From NCBI RefSeq assembly GCF_030012215.1, contig NZ_JASCXX010000016.1, positions 57,062 through 121,061 of the forward strand: DNA of 64,000 nt, written 5' to 3'. Origin of the DNA: Anaerobaca lacustris (GTDB lineage: Bacteria; Planctomycetota; Phycisphaerae; Sedimentisphaerales; Anaerobacaceae). Under the pieces are notes generated by a model that saw only the letters and a list, made by a program, of their open reading frames with translations, was not told where the DNA came from and searched no databases. The translations under genes were made by a program, and so were the position numbers. Shown one piece after another: positions 1-9,274 of this stretch. Position 1 is the stretch's first letter; every line of letters begins with the position of its first letter.

Positions 1-2096
1 TACTTGACCGACGCATCGACGGCGCCCGCCGTGTCGCCGGCCGCCTCGGCCTGCTGGGCCTGTATGACAAACCGCTGCCCGTGCTTGCCGGCGGCGGTGT
101 CGAGCGCCTTCTTGAGCCGGCCGGCCGCGTTGTTGACCGCCGCTTCGAGCAGGCGCGCATCGTCGGGCAGTTCCAGCGGGTCCTCCGGCACGTTCCGCGC
201 CGGGTCGGCCGAGACGAACCGGTCCGACTGGGCGTACTGGCCCTCGATCCGCTCGGCGAGAAACACCTCGCCGGTCGCGGCATCGAGCATCTTCAGCAGG
301 CAGCCGACCTTGGCCGTCCACGTCGCCGTGTGGATCGGATACTGGAACGCGACCATGTGCGGCACGAGCACCTCCTTGGGTGTCATCGCCACGCGCATCT
401 GGGCGGCCCCCACGTCGGTCGCCGCGTTCACCACACGCTGCTTCGCCTCGTCCACCTCGGCGCGGGCCCGTCGCTTGGCGGCCTGTGCGGCGGCGTCGTG
501 CGGGTCGGCGTGGTCGTACCGCGCCAGCTTCGCCTCGGCCTCGGCCAGCCGCTGTCGCGCCCGGTCGAAGTCTCTCTGCGTGTGATCGAGCACGGCGACG
601 GCCTCGGCGTACTCCGGATTCGGCTCGGGCACGTATCCATCCTGATAGGTCGATTCGCCGTGGCCGGTCTGCTTGGTCTCGGTGGTCACTTTGGCTTCGA
701 GCACCTGCCCGATGAGCAGGGCGTCGACCCCGCGCAGCCTGCCGGCCGGCACGCGAAACTGCGGATCGACCAGGTCGGTGGCGCTGAGCTGCTGTTCGTC
801 GAGGATGGTTTGCAGGTCCGCCCGCTCGACCAGCGTCAGGTTGGCCGGACGCGTCCGCGTCAGGTGCTCCAGTGAGATCGATCCGAGCGTGTCGGCGATG
901 GCCTGCTGCTCGGGGCTCGCGCGGAAGCCGACAAACCCCACCGTGTAGCGCACCGCCTGCTGCACCTGGCCGATGCACCGGCTGAGCTGACGTCGCGCGT
1001 CGTAGTTGTCCGGCTCGTAGCCCGACGCGACCACGGCGTGGAACACCGCGCAGCCGTCGGCGCCATCTTGTGCGTATCGTTGCGAGACCTCCAGGTGACG
1101 TCTTGCGAGTGTCACTCGCGCCTCGGCGATCAGGGCGGTCACGCCGCCAAAGCCGGGCAATAGATCATTGCTCTTGAGAAACAGACGCAGCGCTGTGGCG
1201 TAGTCGCCGCTCGCTGTGGCCTGTCGGCCCTGTCCGATCCACTGGTCGCACACCGCTTGCCTGGCCTGCTGAAGCAGGCCGGGAAGGTCCGGGTGCATCG
1301 CATACAGTTGCCGTGCCTGCTCCAGGACGCGCAGCGCCTCTTCGCAGTCGCCCTCACCCAGTAGCGTCCGCCCGCGCGCGATCAGCTCGGCGGCCTCGCG
1401 CCGGTCCTGCACGGCCTGCAAAACGTCCTTGGCCTCTCGTCCGTCGTCGCGATAGTTCAGCGCCGTCTGGGCCTCCGTGACGGCCGCCTCCAGGTCGTTT
1501 GCATAGAGGCGGTCCCTGGCCCTGCTCAGATAAAACTGATACGCCCGCTCCTGGATCTGTTTGAGGTCGCCCTGGCCGCCCGGCATCGTCTTGTTGATGC
1601 GCAGCGCCTCTTTCATGCGTGTGACCGCAGCGGTCCACTGTCCCTGTTCGGCCAGGGACAACGCCTCGGCGCGCAGCCGCTCGGCGTCGGCGATGGCGGC
1701 AGCAATCCGCTGGTTCAGCGATCGGTACAACGGCTCGGCCGGACAGTACCGGACGCTGCGCTCGATGAAGCCCTGGGCGCCGCTCAGGTCGGCCTGCCCG
1801 AAGCAAAGCTCCGCCTCGCGATAGTAGAACTGGCCCGCGCGGCGCTTGGTCTGTTCGAGTTCCTCGCGGTAGCGGTCGGCGGTCTTGCGGTTGTTGCCCT
1901 TCTCGGCCAGTGCGATCGCCATTTCCAGCTCCTCGATCGCCTTCTCGTACTGCCCCTCCTGCGAGAGCCGGGTGGCTTTCTTGTACGCCTTCTGGTGCGC
2001 GCAACTCGCCGCAACCAGGAGGGCCGACATCACCACCAACAGGCCCAGCAGCGCGCCTGTCCTGCGGCGTCGAGTCGCTCGTGTTGTCCGCCTCAT
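1..2096 (-). CDS. TPR-rich lipoprotein with CsgG-like domain (partial, runs off the left edge)
   Basis: The reading frame opens at an ATG at 2096 behind a purine-rich AAGGCGGGGCGAA stretch and stays open to the window edge, so the C-terminus is missing. The N-terminus is Arg-rich, then hydrophobic (LLGLLVVMSALLVAASC), followed by a Cys in a slightly atypical lipobox, so it is probably a lipoprotein. About 300 residues of helical tetratricopeptide-like repeats follow (SQEGQYEKAIEELEMAIALA, EQGQWTAAVTRMKEALRIN, LLGEGDCEEALRVLEQA). A segment resembling CsgG comes next (TLVERADLQTILDEQQLSAT, then VDALLIGQVLEAKV), the signature of curli-type secretion lipoproteins that set up outer-membrane channels. 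A coiled-coil-like region (about RARQRLAEAEAKLARY) interrupts this domain. The role in export is inferred from family only; the partner genes are not in view. Confidence 0.8.
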   Translation of the reverse strand, partial: MRRTTRATRRRRTGALLGLLVVMSALLVAASCAHQKAYKKATRLSQEGQYEKAIEELEMAIALAEKGNNRKTADRYREELEQTKRRAGQFYYREAELCFGQADLSGAQGFIERSVRYCPAEPLYRSLNQRIAAAIADAERLRAEALSLAEQGQWTAAVTRMKEALRINKTMPGGQGDLKQIQERAYQFYLSRARDRLYANDLEAAVTEAQTALNYRDDGREAKDVLQAVQDRREAAELIARGRTLLGEGDCEEALRVLEQARQLYAMHPDLPGLLQQARQAVCDQWIGQGRQATASGDYATALRLFLKSNDLLPGFGGVTALIAEARVTLARRHLEVSQRYAQDGADGCAVFHAVVASGYEPDNYDARRQLSRCIGQVQQAVRYTVGFVGFRASPEQQAIADTLGSISLEHLTRTRPANLTLVERADLQTILDEQQLSATDLVDPQFRVPAGRLRGVDALLIGQVLEAKVTTETKQTGHGESTYQDGYVPEPNPEYAEAVAVLDHTQRDFDRARQRLAEAEAKLARYDHADPHDAAAQAAKRRARAEVDEAKQRVVNAATDVGAAQMRVAMTPKEVLVPHMVAFQYPIHTATWTAKVGCLLKMLDAATGEVFLAERIEGQYAQSDRFVSADPARNVPEDPLELPDDARLLEAAVNNAAGRLKKALDTAAGKHGQRFVIQAQQAEAAGDTAGAVDASVK

Positions 2097-2353
2097 TTCG
2101 CCCCGCCTTTCTTGCCGTCCATATCCAAGCACATCGTCACATCGCGCCCCATTCTACCGCCTCCGCCCCCCGTCGCAACCGCTGTATCCAGCCCGAACCA
2201 CTGCCCGTACACAAGACAGTGCCTTCTGCTGCTATAAGGCCGTCCCGGCCCCGCATGTCACGCTCTTGGCTGACCTGGGCGGCAAAAAACCACTGCGGCA
2301 CGACCGGAATCTTCTCACGAAGTAGCCGGCAGATGCCGATATCTATTGCAGCA

Positions 2354-2378
2354 CATTATCAGAAATGATAAGATAATG
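2354..2378. promoter_or_regulatory. Inverted repeat operator candidate before abiE pair
   Basis: CATTATC at 2354-2360 is mirrored by GATAATG at 2372-2378, and a nested TTATC/GATAA pair sits inside it. The repeat ends two bases before the antitoxin ATG. AbiEi antitoxins are known to repress their own promoters by binding inverted repeats, so this is a likely autoregulatory operator. There is no clear Shine-Dalgarno sequence here, which would also fit a leaderless transcript. Confidence 0.55.
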
Positions 2379-2380
2379 CA

Positions 2381-3016
2381 ATGAAATGGCACGAACTGCT
2401 CCAAATGGTGGTCGATGAGCCGGTCTTTCGCACCGGTTTTCTGGCCGCAAGCGGCGAGAGTCTGCCGGCCTTGCGGCTTCAACTGAGCCGCTGGGTCAAG
2501 GCTGGAAAGCTGATCCAGCCTGCCAGGGGGCTGTATACGCTCGCCGAGCCGTACCGCAAGGTCTGCCCGCATCCGTTCGTCCTGGCCAACGCGATGAAGA
2601 AAGGCTCCTATGTCAGCCTCCAATCCGCGCTGGCCCACTACGCGATGATCCCCGAGCACGTGCCCACGGTCACGAGTGTCACAACGCAGCGACCGCAATG
2701 GATCGAGACGCCCCTGGGCGCATTTGCATTCCGGCGCATTAAGAAGGGCTGGTTCGGCGGCTGTAGGCAGGTGGACCTCGGCAACCGTCAGCAGGCGTTC
2801 GTTGCCACGCCTGATAAGGCCCTGCTCGATCTGGTGTACCTGACGGCCCGCAGCGACGACCCCGGTTTTCTGGCGGAGCTTCGCCTGCAGAATCCGGACA
2901 GGCTCGACCTCGACGCTCTCGCGCGCCTCGCGGAGGCGTCACAGAGTCCGAAGCTACGTCGCGCCGCCGCGCGGATCGCAGGATGGGTCACGGAAGAGAC
3001 AGGAGCCGAACCATGA
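2381..3016 (+). CDS. abiEi: AbiEi-type antitoxin / transcriptional regulator
   Basis: A 211-residue protein with an N-terminal winged-helix segment (LRLQLSRWVKAGKLIQPARG followed by LYTLAEPY), which is the usual opening of AbiEi antitoxins, and the C-terminal antitoxin domain around YVSLQSALAHYAMIPEHVP and ATPDKALLDLVYL. In type IV toxin-antitoxin systems AbiEi counteracts the AbiEii nucleotidyltransferase and represses the operon. The stop codon overlaps the start of the downstream toxin gene by four bases (ATGA), a classic coupled arrangement. An inverted repeat directly upstream supports autoregulation. Family assignment is from sequence patterns; antitoxin activity itself is inferred. Confidence 0.85.
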   Translation: MKWHELLQMVVDEPVFRTGFLAASGESLPALRLQLSRWVKAGKLIQPARGLYTLAEPYRKVCPHPFVLANAMKKGSYVSLQSALAHYAMIPEHVPTVTSVTTQRPQWIETPLGAFAFRRIKKGWFGGCRQVDLGNRQQAFVATPDKALLDLVYLTARSDDPGFLAELRLQNPDRLDLDALARLAEASQSPKLRRAAARIAGWVTEETGAEP

Positions 3017-3828
3017 AAGACCATCTCAGGCAGATTCTCGCGGGCGCGGCCAATGCGATGGTAGCCCGGCGTCTGGCGACGGACTATCTCCAGGCCCGGC
3101 TGCTCCAATCGCTCCAGGACCAGGGGGCGTTCTGTGCCTGGGCCTTTCAGGGCGGCACGGCCCTGCGGTTTCTCTACGCGATGCCGCGATTCTCCGAGGA
3201 CCTCGATTTCGCCCTGGTCGAAGCCGGTGCCGAGGTTCGTCTGCGTGACAACATGGCGGGTTGCCGCAATACCTTCGAAGCCGAGGGCTACGACATCGAC
3301 GTCCGCATCAAGGACATCAAGACGGTCAAGTCCGCCTTGGTGCGTTTCGGAGGTCTGCCGTTCGAACTCGGGCTCTCGCCTCACCGATCCGAGACGCTCT
3401 CGGTCAAGGTGGAGGTGGACTCGAATCCGCCGGCCGGCGCGCGCATCGTCTCGTCCCTCGTCAGGCGACACGTCACCCTCAATCTGCGCCACCACGACAA
3501 GGCGTCGCTGCTGGCGGGCAAACTGCATGCCATTCTGGCGCGGCCCTATACCAAAGGTCGTGACATCTACGATCTGCTCTGGTATCTGTCCGACCGCACC
3601 TGGCCCGGCCCGAACCTCGAATTGCTCAACAACGCCCTGGCCCAGACGGATTGGCAGGGCCCCGAAATCACGCCGGAGAACTGGCGTGCCCTCATCCGCC
3701 AGCGCATCGAAAACCTCAAATGGAAACAGATCGCCGCCGACGTCGAACCCTTCCTCGAACGCCCTCAGGACGCCGCCCTCCTGACCCAGGAAAATCTCCT
3801 GTCCCTCCTTCAGCCGCTAGGTTCGTGA
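3013..3828 (+). CDS. abiEii: AbiEii-type nucleotidyltransferase toxin
   Basis: A 271-residue protein of the AbiEii/AbiGii nucleotidyltransferase toxin family. The start at 3013 overlaps the antitoxin stop and has AGGAG at 3001-3005. The catalytic pattern is visible: GGTALRFLY (residues 47-55), then FSEDLDFAL with Asp63 and Asp65 as the metal-binding DxD pair. The later KLHAILARPYTKGRDIYDLLWYL segment is the conserved C-terminal part of the family. Such toxins modify RNA (tRNA in studied relatives) with nucleotides and cause growth arrest during phage infection. All key residues look intact, so the system is probably functional. A later start is unlikely because the N-terminal helix is family-typical. 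Confidence 0.88.
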   Translation: MKDHLRQILAGAANAMVARRLATDYLQARLLQSLQDQGAFCAWAFQGGTALRFLYAMPRFSEDLDFALVEAGAEVRLRDNMAGCRNTFEAEGYDIDVRIKDIKTVKSALVRFGGLPFELGLSPHRSETLSVKVEVDSNPPAGARIVSSLVRRHVTLNLRHHDKASLLAGKLHAILARPYTKGRDIYDLLWYLSDRTWPGPNLELLNNALAQTDWQGPEITPENWRALIRQRIENLKWKQIAADVEPFLERPQDAALLTQENLLSLLQPLGS

Positions 3829-3923
3829 GGCGAGGTCCCGTCGATGGGTGGCGATCCACAGAGGAATGCGCGCCCAATTCCTCCGGCACTCTGTAGATCG
3901 TGCGTCCTCGCACGACACCCTTT

Positions 3924-3946
3924 GGCGAGCGGGGCCGCTCGCCCTA
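3924..3946. repeat. Short palindromic repeat, family E (GCGAGCGGGG/CCGCTCGC)
   Basis: GCGAGCGGGG is followed at once by CCGCTCGCCCTAC. Related copies lie at 60084-60108 and, more decayed, near 50198 and 13100. This sits in the 255-bp gap between the abiE pair and a sulfatase gene, where I see no gene. Confidence 0.6.
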
Positions 3947-4083
3947 CGATGCGCCATTTCACACGGAGCACATGGAGCGCATCGGACATCGCAAAGCAAC
4001 GATATTCGAGGCTTGAAGGAGTCCGGGGTTTCCGGGATAATCAGTTGGTTGAAGGCAAACCGGTTTGGATGAGGAGATGACGG

Positions 4084-5493
4084 ATGGGTACGATGCACAC
4101 ACGTCGGACGTTTTTGAAGGCGGCGGCGTTGTCTTTGGCTGGGGTGGGGTTGCCCAGGCTCAGCGGGGGGCAGGGGCGGGGGCGGTCGCCGAATTTTGTG
4201 ATCGTCTTTCTCGATGATTCGGGCTGGGCGGACTTTCGGCCGTTTGCGACGCAGGATTACCCGACGCCGCACGTCGAGCAGATGGCGCGCGAGGGCTGCT
4301 GCTACGAGAATTTCTACGTGCCGCAGGCGGTGTGCTCGGCCTCACGGGCGGCTCTGCTATCCGGCTGCTATCCCGGCCGGACCAAGGTCTTCGGCGCGCA
4401 CGGGCCGAACGCCAGAGGGCTCGACCCGAAATTCGCCACGCTCGGCGAGGTGTTCCAGAAGCGCGGCTACAAGACCGCCGTGTTCGGCAAGTGGCACGTC
4501 GGCGATCAGCCCGAGACGCGCCCTCCGGCCAGGGGCTTCGATGAATCAGCCGGGCTGATGTACTCCAACGACATGTGGGAATTCCATCCGGAGAACCCGG
4601 ACTACTGGGGCCAGTACCCGCTTCAGTTCTGGGACAACGGGCGTGTCACGATCGACCGCGTCACCAAGGAGCACCAGCCGATGCTCACGACCTGGTACAC
4701 CGAGCGCGCGGTGGATTTCATCGGCCGGCACAAGGACGAGCCGTTCTTGCTCTATGTCCCGCACTCGATGCCGCACGTGCCGCTGTTCTGCAGCGACAAG
4801 TTCAAGGGCAAGTCGGGCGCGGGCCTCTACGGCGACGTGATGATGGAGATCGACTGGTCCGTCGGGCAGATCAACAAGGCCCTCAGGGACAACGGGCTCG
4901 AAGACAATACCCTCGTGCTGTTCACTTCGGACAATGGCCCGTGGATCTCCTACGGCAACCACGCGGGCAAGACCCCGTTCCGCGAGGCCAAGGGCACCAG
5001 CTTCGACGGCGGCACCCGCAGCGCGTGCATCGTCAAGTTCCCCGGCCGGATCGAGCCGGGCACGACCTCGAAGAAGGCCTTCTGCTCGATCGATATCCTG
5101 CCGACGTTTGCGCATCTGGCGGGGGCCGAGCCGCCCGCCAATCCTATCGACGGAAAGAACGTCTGGGACCTGATCGCCCGCAAATCCGGCGCGACCAACC
5201 CGCACGATTACTATCCCTTCTCGACGGGTGGGACGTTCGAGGCGGTCCTCAGCGGCGACGGGCGCTGGAAGTTGCACCTGCCGCACAAGTATCGCACGCT
5301 GGTGACGCCTGCCCACGACGGCGCCGCGGGCAAGTATCGCCAGGAGGACATCGGCCTGTCCCTGTTCGACATGGAGAACGATCCATACGAAACGACCGAC
5401 GTGCTGGACAAGCACCCCGACGTCGCCGCACGGCTCCAGAAGTACGCCGGGCGTCACCGCCGCCAGTTCTATACGCCGACGCCTGCGTCGTGA
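4084..5493 (+). CDS. Tat-exported type I sulfatase
   Basis: A 469-residue sulfatase of the arylsulfatase A type. A twin-arginine signal (RRTFLKAAALSLAG, residues 7-20) predicts export through Tat. Metal ligands are visible as LDDSGW (Asp44, Asp45), and the active-site motif is CSASRAALLSG with Cys84, the residue converted to formylglycine. FGKWHVG, PHSMPHVP and LFTSDNGPW are further conserved blocks. These enzymes hydrolyse sulfate esters, in planctomycetes mostly on polysaccharides. The second ATG (residue 4) is an alternative start. The gene stands alone and converges on the small membrane gene at 5512. The exact substrate cannot be told from sequence. Confidence 0.93.
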   Translation: MGTMHTRRTFLKAAALSLAGVGLPRLSGGQGRGRSPNFVIVFLDDSGWADFRPFATQDYPTPHVEQMAREGCCYENFYVPQAVCSASRAALLSGCYPGRTKVFGAHGPNARGLDPKFATLGEVFQKRGYKTAVFGKWHVGDQPETRPPARGFDESAGLMYSNDMWEFHPENPDYWGQYPLQFWDNGRVTIDRVTKEHQPMLTTWYTERAVDFIGRHKDEPFLLYVPHSMPHVPLFCSDKFKGKSGAGLYGDVMMEIDWSVGQINKALRDNGLEDNTLVLFTSDNGPWISYGNHAGKTPFREAKGTSFDGGTRSACIVKFPGRIEPGTTSKKAFCSIDILPTFAHLAGAEPPANPIDGKNVWDLIARKSGATNPHDYYPFSTGGTFEAVLSGDGRWKLHLPHKYRTLVTPAHDGAAGKYRQEDIGLSLFDMENDPYETTDVLDKHPDVAARLQKYAGRHRRQFYTPTPAS

Positions 5494-5511
5494 CACAGGG
5501 CGTCCCCTGTC

Positions 5512-5766
5512 TCAGGCCTTCTCGGCGAGCTTGTGGATGTTCTCGTGGATCTTGAACAGGACGATGAGCAACTCGCAGTAGATCCGGGTGGCGATGGCGC
5601 CGCCGCCGATGACTACGAGTCCCATCAGGAAGCTGGCGAAGCTGCGGCCGGCAAACATGGTACCGAGGCCGCCGATCACGACGCCGACCAACGACAGCCA
5701 GTACACGAAGGTGATGATCTTTGGGGTCAGCATTGAGTCGAAGTAGAGGATCTGCCTTGCGTTCAT
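5512..5766 (-). CDS. DUF4282-like small membrane protein
   Basis: An 84-residue protein starting MNARQILYFDSMLTPKIITF, with GGGAG upstream of the ATG at 5766. It has two hydrophobic segments (IITFVYWLSLVGVVIGGLG and FASFLMGLVVIGGGAIATRI) and a short charged tail (FKIHENIHKLAEKA). The YFD-ML-P opening, two membrane spans and IYCELLIVLFKIHENI ending are typical of DUF4282 proteins, whose function is unknown. It converges on the sulfatase gene with only 18 bases between stop codons. An in-frame ATG 30 bases upstream is less likely because the Shine-Dalgarno fits the inner start. Confidence 0.8.
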   Translation of the reverse strand: MNARQILYFDSMLTPKIITFVYWLSLVGVVIGGLGTMFAGRSFASFLMGLVVIGGGAIATRIYCELLIVLFKIHENIHKLAEKA

Positions 5767-5887
5767 CGTTTCTCCCGTCTGCAGAATAGGACACATCCAT
5801 CGCCGCGCGACCCGCCCGATTCGGGCACGAAGGCCGTCGGTTCATGTTCGAGAAGTACTGTGTTCGGAAGTTTCGGGTTCAGCCATT

Positions 5888-7495
5888 TCAATAGGTCAGG
5901 GCCACGAGGGTGCGCGGCGCGATCGTGGTGAACGCGATCCGGCCGCCATCGCACGAGAATTTCACGTCGGCGTCGACCGGCAGGACCAGAACGGCCCTGG
6001 CATCGACGGGCTCCTTGAATTCCAGCGTCGCGGTGATAGCCTCGTCGTTGAAATTCTCGATCACAACACAGCGGTCGCCGATCAGATAGAGGGCGACCTT
6101 GTTGGGCGCGTCGAACGTGATTCCGAAGGGGGCCAGCAGCTTGTCGCGGATCGGCGCCAGCTCCTCGCGCGACAGTTGCAGCAGGCTCTTGGGGTCGCCG
6201 CCGACCTTCAGGACGTGCAGGTTGTCGTAGGACCGGCTCGTTGTGAATCGCTCGGCCAGGCGGTCGGTGACGAGGACGGGCGCGCCGGCTTCGAGCAGGG
6301 TGCGCAGCTTCGTCCAGAGTTGCGGGTCCTTCATCGCGTGGATCGGCAGGAAGGCGGCCTTTGCGTCGTCGCGGATCGTTGCGGTCGGCACCAGGGGCAG
6401 GCCGAGCATGCCGACGAAGTCGTAGACGTACGCCTCGCCTCGTGGCTTGCTGTTGGGCGGCTTGGGCGCGGCGATCCCTCGCAGCGGCTTGCCACGCACC
6501 AGCGCCGCCAGTTCGAACAGGCCCGGGATCTCGGTGCGCAGCCGCGCGACGTTGGCCGGGCCGGTGCCGCTCAGCAGCGAGCCGTAGCAGAACAGCAGCA
6601 TCTCCTTCGCGTCGGCCAGCACCGTCTGGCGGGCCTGCTCGACGTAGGTGTCTTCGTGCGTGCCGTAGGGGTCGAACCAGCCGCCGCCGCACTTGGCCCC
6701 GCCGATCTCGCCGAGCCAGTGCATGATGAAGTACGCCTCGTATTGGACCTTGCCGCCCCATTGCGGGTCGTCGTAGTCCCGCGTCTCGGTCCCCACCCAG
6801 ATGCGGTCGTAGTCCGCCGTCTGCCGCACCACCTCATAGCCCCGCTCATGGAACGCGTCGTACCACTGAGGGAATTTGATGATGACCTTGACGTTGGGAT
6901 TGACGGCGCGGGCGGGGGCGAGGATGCGGTCCCGGCTGACGCGGACCATCAGATCGCAGCGGCATTCCTCCCACGACTGCGCGCCGCGCGCCTCCTGGCA
7001 TTCGTCGCATTGGCAGTCGGTGAAGAGGAAGTCATCGATCATGATCTCGTCGAAAATCGACGCGGTGTATTCGTGGATCTCCTGAATCCGCTGCTGCGTC
7101 TCAGTATTCGTATAGCACGAGACAACCTTCCAGCCCGTGGATGCCTTGCCGAAGGCGGTCGGCGTGACGCAGCCGGAGACATCGAAGCCAGCCTCGGCGA
7201 ACCGGTCCCGCGCGTGTTCGAGGGCCTTGCGCTCGGCGGTGTAGCCGTCGCGAAACGTCTCGATGAACGCGTGCGTCACGCCCGTCTTGCGGCACCAGTC
7301 CATCGCGCTGTCGATCCCCTCGTCTGTCGAGAGCCGGTCGCGCACGTCCTGCGCGGTGAACAGCGTGGCGATCCGCAGGACGTCCTTGTTTCGGTTGGCC
7401 AGCGCCCAGAGGTCCTCGGCCCTGCCGATGGTGGCCAGGCCGCCAAGACAAAGGGCCGCCGCGACGAAACATCGCATCGATTTTACTGTTATCAT
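5888..7495 (-). CDS. Secreted glycosidase-like (TIM-barrel) protein
   Basis: A 535-residue protein with a signal peptide (MRCFVAAALCLGGLATIGRA, cut likely after GRA). The body looks like a TIM-barrel hydrolase: RKTGVTHAFIETFRDGYTA early on, EIMIDDFLFTDCQCDECQ about a third of the way in, NPNVKVIIKFPQWYDAFHERG, and a beta-rich C-terminal region (VALYLIGDRCVVIENFNDE). The Asp-rich IMIDDFLF strand end followed by a CxCxxC cluster is characteristic of a group of planctomycete and Bacteroidetes hypothetical proteins related to glycoside hydrolases; the acidic residues there could be catalytic, which is inference. It lies 28 bases downstream of thiE on the same strand and may be co-transcribed, though no functional link is obvious. 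Confidence 0.65.
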   Translation of the reverse strand: MITVKSMRCFVAAALCLGGLATIGRAEDLWALANRNKDVLRIATLFTAQDVRDRLSTDEGIDSAMDWCRKTGVTHAFIETFRDGYTAERKALEHARDRFAEAGFDVSGCVTPTAFGKASTGWKVVSCYTNTETQQRIQEIHEYTASIFDEIMIDDFLFTDCQCDECQEARGAQSWEECRCDLMVRVSRDRILAPARAVNPNVKVIIKFPQWYDAFHERGYEVVRQTADYDRIWVGTETRDYDDPQWGGKVQYEAYFIMHWLGEIGGAKCGGGWFDPYGTHEDTYVEQARQTVLADAKEMLLFCYGSLLSGTGPANVARLRTEIPGLFELAALVRGKPLRGIAAPKPPNSKPRGEAYVYDFVGMLGLPLVPTATIRDDAKAAFLPIHAMKDPQLWTKLRTLLEAGAPVLVTDRLAERFTTSRSYDNLHVLKVGGDPKSLLQLSREELAPIRDKLLAPFGITFDAPNKVALYLIGDRCVVIENFNDEAITATLEFKEPVDARAVLVLPVDADVKFSCDGGRIAFTTIAPRTLVALTY

Positions 7496-7523
7496 TCGCT
7501 CACCTCGCCTTCGATGTCACCAC

Positions 7524-8579
7524 CTATCCCGAAAGAAACTCCGCCATCTTGTCCTTGATCCTGCGGCACGCGTCGGCCGGGCTGGGCGCCTCGGTGACGG
7601 CGGCGCAAACAGCGACGCGCTGCACACCCGCCCGCAGCAGAAGCTCGACGTTCTCGTGCGTGATCCCGCCGATCGCCACGTGACTGACGCCCGTCTCGGC
7701 GAGCCGCTGCAGTCCGTGGCGAATGTAGTCTGTCCCGGCGACCTCGATCTTCGGCTTCGTCACCGTCGTAAACGCCGGGCCGAGGCTCACATAGCTCGGC
7801 ATCGCCCCGATGGCTCGTTCGAGTTCGCTGTCGTTGTGCGTGCTCTTGCCGACGATCAAGGGACTCAGTTGCAGCCGCCGGGCCTGCTCGACCGGCAGAT
7901 CGTCCTGGCCCAGGTGCACCCCATCGGCGCCTGCGGCGGCGGCGATGTCGATGCGGTCGTTGACAATGCTCAGGGCCCCCAGGTCGCGGCAGATGTCCAC
8001 GAATTCGACGGCCACCGCGAACAGCCGCTCGTCGGGCATGCCCTTGGCCCGCAACTGGATGCAGTCGGCCCCGCCGGCGGCGCAACGGCTGGCCAGCGAA
8101 AGGATTTCGGCCGGCAGATCGCTCGTGACGATCACGTACAGCTGCACGCGATTGAACCTCTCCACCGGCCCGGCGAACAGCACCACGTCCTTCTCCAGCG
8201 TGTACGCCTGATAGCGGAGCCGCTCGATGGCCGCCGCGACCGGCTTGCTCTCGGCCTGCACCATCTCCGCCAGCGCCCGCAGCGCCTCGGTGAGCCGGCG
8301 GGCCCCGGCGGTGAACGCCTCGGCCGCCGTGGCGCGTTCGAGCTGGTTCTCCACCCGCTGGCCGACGCCGACGTCGCCCAGCGTGTCCCGGCCGGCCAGA
8401 AGCTTGCCCTGCTCCAGTTGCCCGATCGCCGCACACAGCTCGTGCCGCAGTTGCTTGGCCCGCCCGCTCAGCGAGCCGTTGTTGACCGCGAATCGGCAGT
8501 ACTCCTCCATCACCCGCAACGCCTCGCGGGCCCGATTGAAATTCGCATCGATAATCCGATAAACCGCTCTATCCATCAT
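7524..8579 (-). CDS. thiE: Thiamine-phosphate synthase with N-terminal extension domain
   Basis: About 351 residues. The first 130 form an alpha-helical domain (YRIIDANFNRAREALRVMEE, then YCRFAVNN) often found fused to ThiE in planctomycetes and other deep lineages. The C-terminal part is a ThiE barrel with CIQLRAKGM, SIVNDRIDIAAAAGADGVHL, GQDDLP, KSTHN, YVSLGPAFTT and HVAIGGI, the residues that bind the pyrimidine diphosphate, phosphate and thiazole. The enzyme joins the two halves of thiamine. The start is uncertain between tandem ATG codons at 8579/8576 and one at 8588, since GGCGGGG lies just upstream. I see no TPP riboswitch motif in the upstream gap. Confidence 0.9.
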   Translation of the reverse strand: MMDRAVYRIIDANFNRAREALRVMEEYCRFAVNNGSLSGRAKQLRHELCAAIGQLEQGKLLAGRDTLGDVGVGQRVENQLERATAAEAFTAGARRLTEALRALAEMVQAESKPVAAAIERLRYQAYTLEKDVVLFAGPVERFNRVQLYVIVTSDLPAEILSLASRCAAGGADCIQLRAKGMPDERLFAVAVEFVDICRDLGALSIVNDRIDIAAAAGADGVHLGQDDLPVEQARRLQLSPLIVGKSTHNDSELERAIGAMPSYVSLGPAFTTVTKPKIEVAGTDYIRHGLQRLAETGVSHVAIGGITHENVELLLRAGVQRVAVCAAVTEAPSPADACRRIKDKMAEFLSG

Positions 8580-8744
8580 CCCCGCCATTCTAAGCCCAAA
8601 CCCCCATGCCCGACAGCAAAAACCGCTCGCCATGCCTGCTGCGTCATGTGAGGCTTTACGAGGATTCAGATTCTGGACTTGTTGGCTTGTCACGGTGCAA
8701 GTAGAATTGGCGAGGGCGATGGCCGGATTGTGGATGGATGGACT

Positions 8745-9209
8745 ATGGGCAGAGTGCTTCTGGTTTGCGTGACGACGTTTTGTGCATCGTGTGCGTTGGG
8801 GCAGCGGGGGCGAGAACGGGCGTATGCATCGGATGATGTGCGGGTGTTCCTGGCGGGGTTCCGCCAGGCCGTGCTGGCTCACGACGGGAGGCTCGTTCTG
8901 AGGAAGTACATTGCCCCGGCGTATCGGCGCGACCAGCTTGAGGGTCTGCTGAACGGGAACCGCCGGCAGTTCCTTGATGAACTGTTCGGATTGGGCAAGA
9001 ACCGCTTCGACCGGATCGTTGCGATGGAATTCGTCTGCGACGACATCGGCTTCGAGCCTTCGACAGGGGGCTCTGCCCCGAACGTTCAGATGGCCCAATG
9101 TCCGGTCCTGCTGACTTATCGGAACGGGGTCCAGGTCGAGGACACCGTCTTCGTCATCCGGTATGCCGACGGAGACAGAACGTTCACGATCGACGGCCCC
9201 AGAGGCTGA
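8745..9209 (+). CDS. Secreted hypothetical protein
   Basis: A 154-residue protein with a likely signal peptide (MGRVLLVCVTTFCASCALGQ). The mature part has FLAGFRQAVLAHDGRLVLRKYIA near its N-terminus and ends in a beta-rich domain (VLLTYRNGVQVEDTVFVIRY). The layout resembles periplasmic NTF2-like or DUF4440-type folds, but I do not recognise the family. The start at 8745 is preferred because the hydrophobic segment begins there and GGATGG precedes it. The next gene starts 65 bases later on the same strand. Confidence 0.6.
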   Translation: MGRVLLVCVTTFCASCALGQRGRERAYASDDVRVFLAGFRQAVLAHDGRLVLRKYIAPAYRRDQLEGLLNGNRRQFLDELFGLGKNRFDRIVAMEFVCDDIGFEPSTGGSAPNVQMAQCPVLLTYRNGVQVEDTVFVIRYADGDRTFTIDGPRG

Positions 9210-9274
9210 CACAATTTCCCGACACAGCGGCGACCACACAAATGCGGCTGGTCCGGCAGAGAGGAAAAGTGACA

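Noticed and set aside
8580..8744. Possible TPP riboswitch upstream of thiE
   Set aside because: The CTGAGA and ACCTGAAC-type conserved blocks are not present.
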